DNA of 64,000 nt. Source: Flavobacterium sp. GTDB taxonomy: Bacteria > Bacteroidota > Bacteroidia > Flavobacteriales > Flavobacteriaceae. Positions 7,843-15,114 of the stretch are shown here, piece by piece; positions within the stretch are counted from its first letter, which is position 1, and each line of letters starts with the position of its first letter. A program made the position numbers and the translations under genes. The DNA lies in contig JAIPAM010000001.1 of NCBI GenBank assembly GCA_021740105.1, positions 570,239-634,238 of the forward strand. Reading direction: 5' to 3'. The notes under the pieces were generated by a model. It saw nothing but the letters and a program-made list of their open reading frames with translations. It was not told where the DNA came from and made no database searches.

Positions 7843-7866
7843 AAAGAGGTCAATAATGACCTCTTT
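7843..7866 (-). terminator. Terminator of the displaced tRNA-Asn end
   Basis: A perfect 10-bp stem (AAAGAGGTCA/TGACCTCTTT, loop ATAA) with a T run on the minus strand. It stands 8 bp left of the 50-bp att repeat, as the hairpin at 19846-19872 does for the intact tRNA gene. It is probably the original terminator of tRNA-Asn, displaced by the insertion. Confidence 0.8.
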
Positions 7867-7873
7867 CTTCAAT

Positions 7874-7923
7874 TTGCTCCCCCTCTTGGGCTCGAACCAA
7901 GGACCCTCTGATTAACAGTCAGA
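7874..7923. repeat. Left attachment site (attL)
   Basis: This 50-bp copy of the tRNA-Asn 3' half is identical to 19879-19928, from the TTGCTCCCCC end through the anticodon to TCAGA. To its right the sequence leaves the tRNA pattern (7924 on), so this copy is not a functional tRNA. It marks the left edge of the integrative element. Confidence 0.93.
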
Positions 7924-7958
7924 AATATATACTAATATATGTTTTGTTAATTTTTGTA

Positions 7959-7983
7959 AAACCACTATATATCAGTACTTTAA
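7959..7983. promoter_or_regulatory. Repeated operator-like motif (copy 1)
   Basis: A 25-bp motif with the invariant core CACTATATATCAGT (7963-7976) recurs at 10207-10231 with only three mismatches. It lies between attL and the integrase promoter. It could be bound by the integrase or by the HTH protein encoded at 10315. Confidence 0.5.
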
Positions 7984-8004
7984 AAAATAAAAGCATATTT
8001 TATT

Positions 8005-8035
8005 TTGTTATTTTAAGTTATTATTTGTAGTTTTG
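8005..8035 (+). promoter_or_regulatory. Integrase promoter
   Basis: TTG at 8005-8007 and TAGTTTTG at 8028-8035, 20 bp apart, match the Bacteroidota sigma-factor consensus TTG-N19/20-TAnnTTTG. The integrase ATG follows at 8065. The -7 box overlaps the arm-type site at 8033-8055, so the integrase may repress its own promoter. Confidence 0.6.
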
Positions 8036-8055
8036 GCTGCAAATTAGATGCAAAT
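8033..8055 (+). promoter_or_regulatory. Left integrase arm-type site
   Basis: TTGGCTGCAAA followed directly by TTAGATGCAAA forms a tandem pair with 11-bp period. The same arrangement, with 3 mismatches in 23 bp and in the same direction, occurs inside the right end at 19812-19834. Paired arm sites on both sides of the core are typical of tyrosine-recombinase attP sites. Confidence 0.65.
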
Positions 8056-8064
8056 ATATTTATT

Positions 8065-9336
8065 ATGAAAGATGAAGTTTCTATTATCTTATCTCTTGAT
8101 AAGAGAAGAATTAAAACTAATGGAAAATTTCCACTGAAAATTTGTGTCTCTCAAAGATACCCTAAAAAGCAAAAATACTTTTCTACTAAATATGAATATA
8201 GTGAAGAGGAGTATTTGGAAATATTATATCCAGAAAAAGGCAAACGAGAAAAGTCATCTATCAAGAAAGAGAGAGAAGAATTGATATTAGTAGAAAAGAA
8301 AGCGGCGGATGTTGCAACTAAAATCATTCCATTTGATTTTGCGGTTTTTGAAAAAAAATTATACTCCAAACAAAGTAGTGAGTCTGACGCCTTTTATCAA
8401 TATGACCTATACATTAAAAAGTTAAAAAATGAAGGGGCAATTAAAACTGCAAGTAATTACGAGTGCAGCAAAAAGGCGTTAATCAAATTCCAAGAATACA
8501 AAAAAATTAAATTTCCACATCTTTTAGATTTTAGAAGTATAAATGTTCAATATCTTGATGACTTTGAAAAGTATTTTTTGGAAGTTAAAGAAGGTTCAAT
8601 TTCTACTGTAGGTTCATACACTCGTCCTTTAAGAGCTATTTTTAGAATAGCAGTTGATAGTAATATAATTACTGAAAATTTTTATCCTTTTGGAAAAAAT
8701 AAATATGTTATTCCTTCAAGTTCCAAAGTCAAGAAAGCTTTAACTAAAGAGCAATTAGATATTTTATATAATTCTACTCCGCTTACTCCGCAGCAAGAGA
8801 TTGCAAAAGATTTTTGGTTTTTTTCATACATATGTTATGGTATGAACGTAAAGGACATTTGCCTTTTACGTAATGAAAATATTGATGGTGAAATTCTTCA
8901 ATTTAATAGAGCAAAAACCAAAAAAAATAAAAGGACCAACATACGACCAATTGTTATTTATTTAAATGATGAAGCAAAAAGAATATTATTAAAGTATTCA
9001 TTAAAATCGGGTTTAAAAAGGGATTTTGTATTTGGTAAAATTTCTGATAATATGTCTGCTGAGCAGCAAAGAAGTGCAATTGATGCTTTTAATAAATTTA
9101 TTAGTCAGCATATCAAAAAATTAGCAGTTTCAGTTGGATTAGATAATGATATTTCTGCATTGTGGGCACGACATTCTTTTGCAACAATGTTGATAAGAAC
9201 AAGAGGGTCTAAAGTTGAGGCACAAGAATGTTTAGGTCATTCATCTATGAAAGTTACAGAAGGATATTACTCGGGTTTCACCGCCGAGACAATGAAAGAT
9301 ATATCAAGTAGTATAATGACCTTTAAAAATAATTAG
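8065..9336 (+). CDS. Tyrosine recombinase (integrase)
   Basis: A 423-residue site-specific integrase of the Bacteroidota SAM-like type. There is an N-terminal arm-binding domain (residues 1-100), a core-binding helical domain (about 110-215) and a catalytic domain (225-420). The catalytic domain shows LWARHSFATML, LGHSSMKVTEGYY with the nucleophile at Tyr401 or 402, and a basic KTKKNKR strand. The usual first Arg (in TGLR) is replaced by GMNVKDICLL, as in many Bacteroidota integrases. It is next to attL and should insert and excise the element at tRNA-Asn. Its stop codon touches the next start (TAGATG). Confidence 0.92.
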   Translation: MKDEVSIILSLDKRRIKTNGKFPLKICVSQRYPKKQKYFSTKYEYSEEEYLEILYPEKGKREKSSIKKEREELILVEKKAADVATKIIPFDFAVFEKKLYSKQSSESDAFYQYDLYIKKLKNEGAIKTASNYECSKKALIKFQEYKKIKFPHLLDFRSINVQYLDDFEKYFLEVKEGSISTVGSYTRPLRAIFRIAVDSNIITENFYPFGKNKYVIPSSSKVKKALTKEQLDILYNSTPLTPQQEIAKDFWFFSYICYGMNVKDICLLRNENIDGEILQFNRAKTKKNKRTNIRPIVIYLNDEAKRILLKYSLKSGLKRDFVFGKISDNMSAEQQRSAIDAFNKFISQHIKKLAVSVGLDNDISALWARHSFATMLIRTRGSKVEAQECLGHSSMKVTEGYYSGFTAETMKDISSSIMTFKNN

Positions 9337-10182
9337 ATGAGAAATTTTACTATGCAGAATTTTGAAAAGTATTTTTTTGACTTAATAGAAAATTCATTTT
9401 TTGAGCTGGAAAAGAAAGACTTTCATTCAACACTAAAAACTTTAAATATTTCAAAAAAAGAGTTAGTGTTATATTTTTTTGAGATACTCAACAATTACAC
9501 TACTCAAAACGATGACAAGATAGAATTAAAAATAAAAGACTTTCCAAAATCAACTCTAATACACAAAATAGCCACGCTAATTGAAACTGGAGATTTAAAA
9601 TATCTTGATGCTGCAAAAACACTCAGTGGTTACTTAAATTCTATTTTTACAATTTATATGGAGGATTTAAAAGAAACAAATAAAGTTCAATACGAAACTT
9701 CATTAACTGACCTTAATAACTCCAAACATTTAGTGCGTGAAAGGTTTAATTATGATGAAACTAAAAAAGACACTGTAATATTAATCAAGGAAGATTTTAA
9801 GGGCCAACATTCATTTACTTTAAAAATAAAATATAATGCGGAAATATTTATAAGAGTATTAAAAAAGTTAAAAGATAATCAACTTGTTGCAACCGAAACT
9901 TCAGTTGGAAGATTCCAAAAAATCTTTTCTGGAGAAGAAATACCAAATAATGAAAAAGTGGATTGGATTGGATCAACGTTTGAATTAAAACTTTTTTTGG
10001 ATAATATAAAAAGTGAATTTAGTTTAGTAGAAAACCTTTATTACACCACACTTAGATGTTTTACTATAAAAGGGAAGGAGATACTTCGCACTGGTAAAAT
10101 ATCTGGAGCATCATATCATAAAAAAAAAGAGCAAATAATAATCGATATCGTTTCTATTTTTAAAAATACGAGCAGAAAATAA
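9337..10182 (+). CDS. Unknown protein next to the integrase, RteC-like end
   Basis: A 281-residue, Lys-rich cytoplasmic protein. The start ATG directly abuts the integrase stop, so the two genes are translated from one transcript. The first 150 residues look helical. The C-terminal part contains KVDWIGSTFELKLFLDNI, which recalls the W.GS..EL pattern in the C-terminus of RteC-like proteins of Bacteroidota mobile elements. The resemblance is weak. The position suggests a role in control of excision or integration, but this is inference. Confidence 0.55.
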   Translation: MRNFTMQNFEKYFFDLIENSFFELEKKDFHSTLKTLNISKKELVLYFFEILNNYTTQNDDKIELKIKDFPKSTLIHKIATLIETGDLKYLDAAKTLSGYLNSIFTIYMEDLKETNKVQYETSLTDLNNSKHLVRERFNYDETKKDTVILIKEDFKGQHSFTLKIKYNAEIFIRVLKKLKDNQLVATETSVGRFQKIFSGEEIPNNEKVDWIGSTFELKLFLDNIKSEFSLVENLYYTTLRCFTIKGKEILRTGKISGASYHKKKEQIIIDIVSIFKNTSRK

Positions 10183-10206
10183 TATTTAAAACTCTATTTT
10201 TTATTT

Positions 10207-10247
10207 AAAACACTATATATCAGTGTTTTAATATTTCGTAATTACGA
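10207..10247. promoter_or_regulatory. Repeated operator-like motif (copy 2) and palindrome
   Basis: 10207-10231 repeats the motif found at 7959-7983. Here it is a better inverted repeat: AAAACACT and AGTGTTTT flank ATATATC. Five bases further lies a perfect 12-bp palindrome, TCGTAATTACGA (10236-10247), and CGTAATT recurs near 10285. The block lies upstream of the HTH and Rep genes, so operator or rolling-circle origin are both possible. Confidence 0.5.
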
Positions 10248-10314
10248 GCCAATACGAACTACTTATACCTCTCTTAGATAACACCGTAATTTTACAAGAA
10301 AAACTCGTAGAATT

Positions 10315-10647
10315 ATGAATTTATCAACCCCCCTTTACGCACTTACTGTAAGTGAATTTTCCGAACTGATTCAAGAGCAACTGAAATCGTTGCAACCCCC
10401 CATTAAAAATCAGATTACAAATTTAGAAACTGATAATGTTGATATTAATTGGGTTTCGGAAAATTTAAAAATCCCAAAATCAACTATTCATACAAAAGTT
10501 TGTAGAATGGAGATACCTTGTAAAAAGAGAGGTAAGCCATTGATTTTTAGCAAAAATGAAATTATAGAATGGAACAATAGCGGAAGAGCTAAAGTTATCC
10601 AAGAAATTGACTTTACACCAGTAAAAAGCATTAAAAAAATCAAATAA
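10315..10647 (+). CDS. HTH DNA-binding protein, excisionase-like
   Basis: A 110-residue protein. The N-terminus (YALTVSEFSELIQEQL) is a segment common in Bacteroidota excisionase-type proteins. Residues 42-90 form a winged helix-turn-helix: INWVSENLKIPKSTIHTKV, then IPCKKRGKPLIFSKNEIIEW. It probably binds DNA as a directionality factor for the integrase or as a regulator of the rep operon, and the inverted repeats just upstream (10207-10247) are candidate sites. The rep gene starts 9 bp after its stop. Confidence 0.72.
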   Translation: MNLSTPLYALTVSEFSELIQEQLKSLQPPIKNQITNLETDNVDINWVSENLKIPKSTIHTKVCRMEIPCKKRGKPLIFSKNEIIEWNNSGRAKVIQEIDFTPVKSIKKIK

Positions 10648-10656
10648 AATAGATTT

Positions 10657-11295
10657 ATGAAACACATTTTTACACATCCTTTTTCGAGAAGGACAAATAT
10701 AGAATCGAAATCCATACGAAGAGCAACCAGTGTCAAATTATATGAGGACGAAACTAATCAGAGGTTTGTAAGATTTACAGACCTTGAAGTTATAAAGTAC
10801 CATCGCGAAATTAAAATTAAAGATTTTTTTCAAACCTATGCTTGTAGAATAAGATATACACTTATTGAATATGTAATTAATTACAATGAGAACGACAAGT
10901 TAGACAGATTCTTTTTTGCACTTAAAAAGGCCTTAAAAGAAAATGGGTCGGAACTACTTGGTTATATAAGACTCGTTGATATTGGAGAAAATGGTGGAGT
11001 ACATCACCATATTGTTGTAAGTATTCCTAATATAAACATCAAAGGGGAGAAGCTACCTCAACATCTTAAAAGAACATTTAACGGTCGAAAAGCACACGGA
11101 GAGTTAGTGAAAAACTATAATAAAAAAATGAACTACTACATTCCTAAAGAAATAGTAGAATTAGGAATCAATAAAAGAGTATTTGCTCGTTCACGAAAGT
11201 ATAAAGAATTAGCATTAAACAAAATAATCCAAAAACCGCAAATTTCAAGTGATTTTGCACCAGCAGTAGTGAACATTAAAAAAACTTTAAACTAA
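10657..11295 (+). CDS. HUH-type replication initiator or relaxase
   Basis: A 212-residue protein. The key motif is GVHHHIVVSI with His116-His118 (His-x-His after a Gly-rich turn), the metal-binding HUH motif of rolling-circle replication and mobilization nucleases. Downstream, YNKKMNYYIPKE provides candidate nucleophile tyrosines (Tyr154, 160, 161) on a helix, as in Rep proteins of ssDNA phages and small plasmids. It would nick one strand of the excised circle to start rolling-circle copying or transfer. It heads a tight gene run to 13060. The HUH call rests on motif pattern; the exact family is uncertain. Confidence 0.68.
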   Translation: MKHIFTHPFSRRTNIESKSIRRATSVKLYEDETNQRFVRFTDLEVIKYHREIKIKDFFQTYACRIRYTLIEYVINYNENDKLDRFFFALKKALKENGSELLGYIRLVDIGENGGVHHHIVVSIPNINIKGEKLPQHLKRTFNGRKAHGELVKNYNKKMNYYIPKEIVELGINKRVFARSRKYKELALNKIIQKPQISSDFAPAVVNIKKTLN

Positions 11296-11300
11296 TTAAT

Positions 11301-11669
11301 ATGGCAATTAATAATGAAATTCGGACTTGTTGTTATAGTGGTGAACCATTTACACCAACAAGACATAACCAAATATTCGCATCAAAGGAGAATCGTATTT
11401 TATTCCATAACCAAGTAAACAATCGATTAAGGAAAAGATTGAGCTTCATCAACAAACAACTGCTCCTTAACTTTAGAATATTGATTGACGTATTAGATGG
11501 AGAAAATGAAACAATTGTGCACAAGCAGTTTTTATTGGGTAAAGGATTTTCATTTAGTGTATTTACGCACTTATCTGTCAGTAAATATTCCAACAACTAT
11601 TGTTACTCTGTTTATGAAGTTTCCTATGAGCGAATAGACGATGATAATTATAAAATTAAAAAGATATGA
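11301..11669 (+). CDS. Small element protein with zinc-finger-like start
   Basis: A 122-residue protein. Residues 8-30 (TCCYSGEPFTPTRHNQIFAS) look like the zinc-binding treble-clef segment of many phage and plasmid proteins (C..C...F.P.R..Q.F), but the second Cys pair is missing, so metal binding may be lost. The following part is basic (NNRLRKRLSFINKQ), consistent with nucleic-acid binding. It starts 5 bp after the Rep gene and its end overlaps the next gene by 4 bp, so it belongs to the Rep transcript. Function unknown. Confidence 0.55.
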   Translation: MAINNEIRTCCYSGEPFTPTRHNQIFASKENRILFHNQVNNRLRKRLSFINKQLLLNFRILIDVLDGENETIVHKQFLLGKGFSFSVFTHLSVSKYSNNYCYSVYEVSYERIDDDNYKIKKI

Positions 11670-11863
11670 TTGATGTAAACTTACATAGAATAATTCCTTT
11701 ACCAGAAGCTAATATTGACCTTGCTGGAATAGAAGCGACTCAGCTGATAAAAAATGAAAACAGAGCATTAAAGAGAACCCTTTTCATTGGGTTTACAATT
11801 GGATTTTTAACAATAATTTATTTAAATATAAGAAATGAAAGAAGAGAAAAAGATAGACTTTGA
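11666..11863 (+). CDS. Small single-helix membrane protein
   Basis: A 65-residue protein with one hydrophobic helix near the C-terminus (residues 35-53, LFIGFTIGFLTIIYLNI) followed by a basic-acidic tail (RNERREKDRL). Its start overlaps the previous gene by 4 bp, and its end overlaps the next by 29 bp in another frame. Function unknown; the tight packing and small size recall plasmid and ssDNA-phage gene clusters. Confidence 0.5.
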   Translation: MIDVNLHRIIPLPEANIDLAGIEATQLIKNENRALKRTLFIGFTIGFLTIIYLNIRNERREKDRL

Positions 11864-12041
11864 ATTTAATGTCAATAAACAATTGCAAGAGCAGATTAAA
11901 AATAGCAAATACTTGAAATATGGTGCTACCGCATTGATTGCTGTTGGTGGAATACTGGCGGTAGGTTTTGCATTTAAAATTTTCAATTATGCCATTTTAA
12001 ATTTAAAGGAATTAAGTCATACCATTAAAAGAAAAGGATGA
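11835..12041 (+). CDS. Small single-helix membrane protein
   Basis: A 68-residue protein with a polar N-terminal half (residues 1-25), one hydrophobic helix at about 28-50 (YGATALIAVGGILAVGFAFKIF) and a basic end (HTIKRKG). It overlaps the gene on each side. Like the preceding gene it could be a membrane or virion-type small protein, but nothing in it is diagnostic. Confidence 0.5.
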   Translation: MKEEKKIDFEFNVNKQLQEQIKNSKYLKYGATALIAVGGILAVGFAFKIFNYAILNLKELSHTIKRKG

Positions 12042-12445
12042 TGGATAAACCAATTTTAGGCTTTTTTAGTCACAGCCCAAAAACATTTAATACCACAAAG
12101 GAATATAAAGAATATGTCTTTATAAGTAGGTTATATAACAGCTTTATTATTTCGCCAAATATCCACTTGGTTTATAAGAAAATGTCGGTATATAACCAAT
12201 ACCTTCAATTGATTGAATTGATTGATTTTATGGTAGTAAGTAGCCTTAATGGAACTATAGGTAGAGGATCATACTTTGAAGTAAGACAAGCATTGGAAAG
12301 AAATATTCCAGTACACGAAACTTATCCAGTTGGAAACAGCTTTAAAATAAGAAAAGTGATTGCGGTGAATGTATTACCAGATAATAACATATCCAGTTAC
12401 GCCATACTAACAACCATTCCATTAAAAAATATTTTATATAAATAA
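12038..12445 (+). CDS. Nucleoside deoxyribosyltransferase-like fold protein
   Basis: A 135-residue protein. The segment IDFMVVSSLNGTIGRGSYFEVRQALERNIPVHE (split: FMVVSSLNGTIGRGS at about 69-83, then FEVRQALERNIPV) resembles the nucleoside 2-deoxyribosyltransferase/DUF4406 fold, where a Gly-rich loop and a Glu line the nucleotide pocket. The N-terminus starts with a beta strand (PILGFFSHSP). The family call is by pattern. It is the fourth small gene after Rep and overlaps the preceding gene by 4 bp. Confidence 0.45.
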   Translation: MMDKPILGFFSHSPKTFNTTKEYKEYVFISRLYNSFIISPNIHLVYKKMSVYNQYLQLIELIDFMVVSSLNGTIGRGSYFEVRQALERNIPVHETYPVGNSFKIRKVIAVNVLPDNNISSYAILTTIPLKNILYK

Positions 12446-12466
12446 ATTACTTTAAATAATAATTTT

Positions 12467-13060
12467 ATGTCTAAAGAAGTAGAAAAAATAAAAAATAGCA
12501 AGGTAGCTATATATTGCCGCGTGTCATCTGGAAAACAGACAACAGACAATCAAAAGTTAAGGCTGGTTCAATATGCAAATGATAACAATCTTGAATATGA
12601 TTTGTTTGAAGAAGTGGAATCAACAAGAAATACAAGACCTATAAAACAAGCATTATTACAAAAACTAAGAGCAAGGGAATATTCACAAATAATAGTTTTT
12701 AAATTAGATAGGTACGCAAGGTCAAGTAGAGAGCTAATTTTAGAAATACAAGAGCTAACAGATAAAGGAGTAGGTTTTGTGTCCGTTTCGGATAACTTGG
12801 ATTTTACAAATGCAGTTGGGCGTTTACATTTTCAAATACTTTCTGCCTTTTCTGAATTTGAAAGGAGTTTGATTTCGGAAAGGACAAAAGAGGGTATTAA
12901 CCGAGCTAAATCTCAAGGGAAAATATTAGGCAGACCAAAAGGCAGTAAAGATTCTAAAGCAAGACCTAAAAGTGGTTACTTAATGCGAGAAATAAATAAA
13001 CGCAAAAGCAAAGACGAAGAAAAAGGAAATTATAAGACGCCAGAAAGTTATGTTAAATAA
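12467..13060 (+). CDS. Serine recombinase (resolvase/invertase type)
   Basis: A 197-residue small serine recombinase. Residues 13-29 (VAIYCRVSSGKQTTDNQ) hold the nucleophile Ser20. The catalytic Arg motif KLDRYARSSRELI is near residues 83-95, and AFSEFERSLISERTKEGI forms the start of helix E. The C-terminus reads GRPKGSKDSKARPKSGYL and lacks a clear helix-turn-helix, as is common in Bacteroidota recombinases on mobile elements. It is the last gene of the Rep run and may resolve multimers of the excised circle. Confidence 0.88.
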   Translation: MSKEVEKIKNSKVAIYCRVSSGKQTTDNQKLRLVQYANDNNLEYDLFEEVESTRNTRPIKQALLQKLRAREYSQIIVFKLDRYARSSRELILEIQELTDKGVGFVSVSDNLDFTNAVGRLHFQILSAFSEFERSLISERTKEGINRAKSQGKILGRPKGSKDSKARPKSGYLMREINKRKSKDEEKGNYKTPESYVK

Positions 13061-13125
13061 TACTCCCCCAAATAAAAACGATTGGAAAAACGCCCCTAAA
13101 ACGACCTCAACCTCCCCCAAAATTA

Positions 13126-13159
13126 AATAGCCAAATAATCGAACGATTGTTTGGCTATT
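13126..13159. terminator. Strong hairpin after the recombinase gene
   Basis: A near-perfect stem of about 15 bp (13126-13140 with 13145-13159, one G-T pair, loop GAAC). It lies 66 bp after the serine recombinase and 49 bp before the end of the small minus-strand gene, so it likely ends both transcripts. T-rich sequence follows on the minus side. Confidence 0.7.
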
Positions 13160-13207
13160 CATACAAGAATCATTTATAGTAAATTATAACTTTACTGTAA
13201 CTGAATT

Positions 13208-13363
13208 TTATTTACTTGAAAATTTTTGTAATCTTTCACTTTCCATTGAACGCATAAAACATTTAACAAAAACATCTAAAATAGAAATTATTTCTAAAAT
13301 ATCATCATCGGTAAATTTTTTTGCTTCGTCCCCTAAAATTATTCTTGCTTTTTGAACTGTCAT
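13208..13363 (-). CDS. 51-residue conserved-looking small protein
   Basis: An ORF too short for usual cutoffs. The product begins MTVQKARIILGDEAKKFTD and continues DDILEIISILDVFVKC, ending SERLQKFSSK. It is a regular amphipathic helical pattern, not the low-complexity type seen in chance ORFs. It recalls short helical proteins of Bacteroidota mobile elements (..A..LG.EA...TD..I..I...). It fills the otherwise gene-free stretch 13061-13534; the rest of that stretch (13364-13534) shows nothing else. Function unknown. Confidence 0.5.
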   Translation of the reverse strand: MTVQKARIILGDEAKKFTDDDILEIISILDVFVKCFMRSMESERLQKFSSK

Positions 13364-13534
13364 ATTATTTTTTGAATAAAACTAACATAAAAAACTTAAT
13401 CAGATATGTTAGCATTGAAAATATAAAGTCTTACATCTGTAATTTTATACTTCCTTAATTAAGCGTATTTCGTTTGAAGTTGGAATAACCCCATTAATTT
13501 TAATTTGTAGTTATATACTGTTAATTAATTAATT

Positions 13535-14089
13535 CTACCAACCATCACTTTTAATAACTGTTGAAACTATACTTTCTGATAATGACTTGTTAAGTTCATT
13601 AAAAAATACGGGGATTTCTGAAGTGTTTTTACACCAACTTTTATAACTTCCATCATTTTTATACATATTTTCTCTACTTTCTTTAGTGCTGTTTGTATTG
13701 AAATTAACATAATAATTATTCCAACCTACTGGAGTTCCCATTTGATTTGGACCTACATATACTTGTAAACTAATTAAATCAAATTTATATTTTCCATCTT
13801 TTATTGAAATTTCAATTTGATATTTACTTTTCAATTTTGATATATCAGAAACGCCTTCAAATCTTATATATTCATTTTCAATTGTTGACAATATAACTTC
13901 ATTTGGATTTTTATAATTTATTTGTAGCCATTCTATAACTTTTTTGTAAATCTCTGGTGCAGTTTTACTAACTACTGGAGTAACTATAAAGTCAGTCATT
14001 CCTTTTTCTGTAGTAAAAGTAAATTCTGTTTCTTGAGCTATTGAATAAAAACCAACTAACATTAATAATCCTAACATTATTTTTTTCAT
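13535..14089 (-). CDS. Secreted DUF4468-domain protein
   Basis: A 184-residue protein with signal peptide (cleavage near FYSIAQ at residue 18). Residues 35-110 (APEIYKKVIEWLQINYKNP, then EYIRFEGVSDISKL and YQIEISIKDGKYKFDL) match the DUF4468 (TBP-like fold) pattern of periplasmic or surface proteins in Bacteroidota. The role of that domain is not known. It starts 5 bp after the TPR gene on the same strand, so both are one transcript of the element's cargo. Confidence 0.7.
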   Translation of the reverse strand: MKKIMLGLLMLVGFYSIAQETEFTFTTEKGMTDFIVTPVVSKTAPEIYKKVIEWLQINYKNPNEVILSTIENEYIRFEGVSDISKLKSKYQIEISIKDGKYKFDLISLQVYVGPNQMGTPVGWNNYYVNFNTNSTKESRENMYKNDGSYKSWCKNTSEIPVFFNELNKSLSESIVSTVIKSDGW

Positions 14090-14094
14090 AATTT

Positions 14095-14907
14095 CTATTT
14101 TTTTGGGGTAGTTAAAATTATTTTTGCGTCTTTTAAAATGGTATTACTATCGCTTTCATCAACGTTTACATCATAAATATACAATTTTACTGCAACTATT
14201 TTTAGTGTTTTTAGAAGGTTTATTTCATTTAATGTTGGCGTAAAAAACGCTTTATATTGCCAACCACTATTATTATAATCTGTATCTACTTTTTCTTTAC
14301 TTCTAACAATTTTTTTTCCGTTTTCAAATAGTATAGAAACTCCATAGCAACCATAATTTAAAGTACTTCCATTAGCATAAACTGAAACATATTGTGCTGA
14401 ATTTTTTTTACCTATTACTTTCATAAATGAAACAACTGTTCCACCACCATAATATGTTTTTTCTCCACTAAATTTATCTGTATCACTTAAATATCTATCT
14501 AACAAATTGACTTTACAATATTGTTTAATTAAATCATAAGCATCGGTATCTCCTAATTCCTCAGCCTTAATCCAATCTAAACAAGCACTTTCTTTTTGAT
14601 TTAATTTTGAATTAGAAACGCCTCTATTGTAATAAGCATCACTATTTTTAGGATTTAATTCAATTGCTTTACTAAAATCAGCTATTGCACCTTGATAGTC
14701 TTGTATTTTGATTTTAGCATCGCCTCTGTTTACATACGCTACAGAGTAATTAGGATTTAACTCAATGGCTTTTGTATAATTTTCTATAGCTCCTTGATAG
14801 TCTTTTGAATCAGACTTATTATTTGCTATATTATAATATTCTTCTGCTGTTTGTCCATATGTTAAATTTGTAATTAACACACACATTAATAATAATATTT
14901 TTCTCAT
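14095..14907 (-). CDS. Secreted tetratricopeptide-repeat protein
   Basis: A 270-residue protein with signal peptide (cleavage after LTYG near residue 18). Three TPR motifs cover about 20-130 (DYQGAIENYTKAIELNPNYS, DYQGAIADFSKAIELNPKNS, then a shorter ESACLDWIKAEELGD). The remaining 140 residues look like a beta-rich domain without recognised family. TPRs bind other proteins, so a surface or periplasmic complex with the DUF4468 partner is plausible. Confidence 0.78.
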   Translation of the reverse strand: MRKILLLMCVLITNLTYGQTAEEYYNIANNKSDSKDYQGAIENYTKAIELNPNYSVAYVNRGDAKIKIQDYQGAIADFSKAIELNPKNSDAYYNRGVSNSKLNQKESACLDWIKAEELGDTDAYDLIKQYCKVNLLDRYLSDTDKFSGEKTYYGGGTVVSFMKVIGKKNSAQYVSVYANGSTLNYGCYGVSILFENGKKIVRSKEKVDTDYNNSGWQYKAFFTPTLNEINLLKTLKIVAVKLYIYDVNVDESDSNTILKDAKIILTTPKK

Positions 14908-15114
14908 AATTTTTACTTAAAATTTAAATCAAATATATGTTAATTTAATCCATTTTTTATCTGAAAAGTAAATAATTTAGTTAACGTATCATTTTCGTAA
15001 TTAAACGTTTGAATTAAAATTAAATTTTGAGAATTACATAATTCATAATTCAAATTATTTAAAAGTATAATAAAAAAATACTACTTTTGAATTTGAATAA
15101 ATTTCACTAAACCT

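Noticed and set aside
8065..13060. An integrated filamentous (inovirus-like) prophage
   Set aside because: The HUH Rep and small membrane proteins fit, but no Zot-like ATPase or adsorption protein gene is present, and the cargo is not phage-like.
12980..13162. Minus-strand ORF over the end of the serine recombinase
   Set aside because: It is antisense to a well-supported gene and runs through the terminator hairpin; the product is low-complexity hydrophobic.
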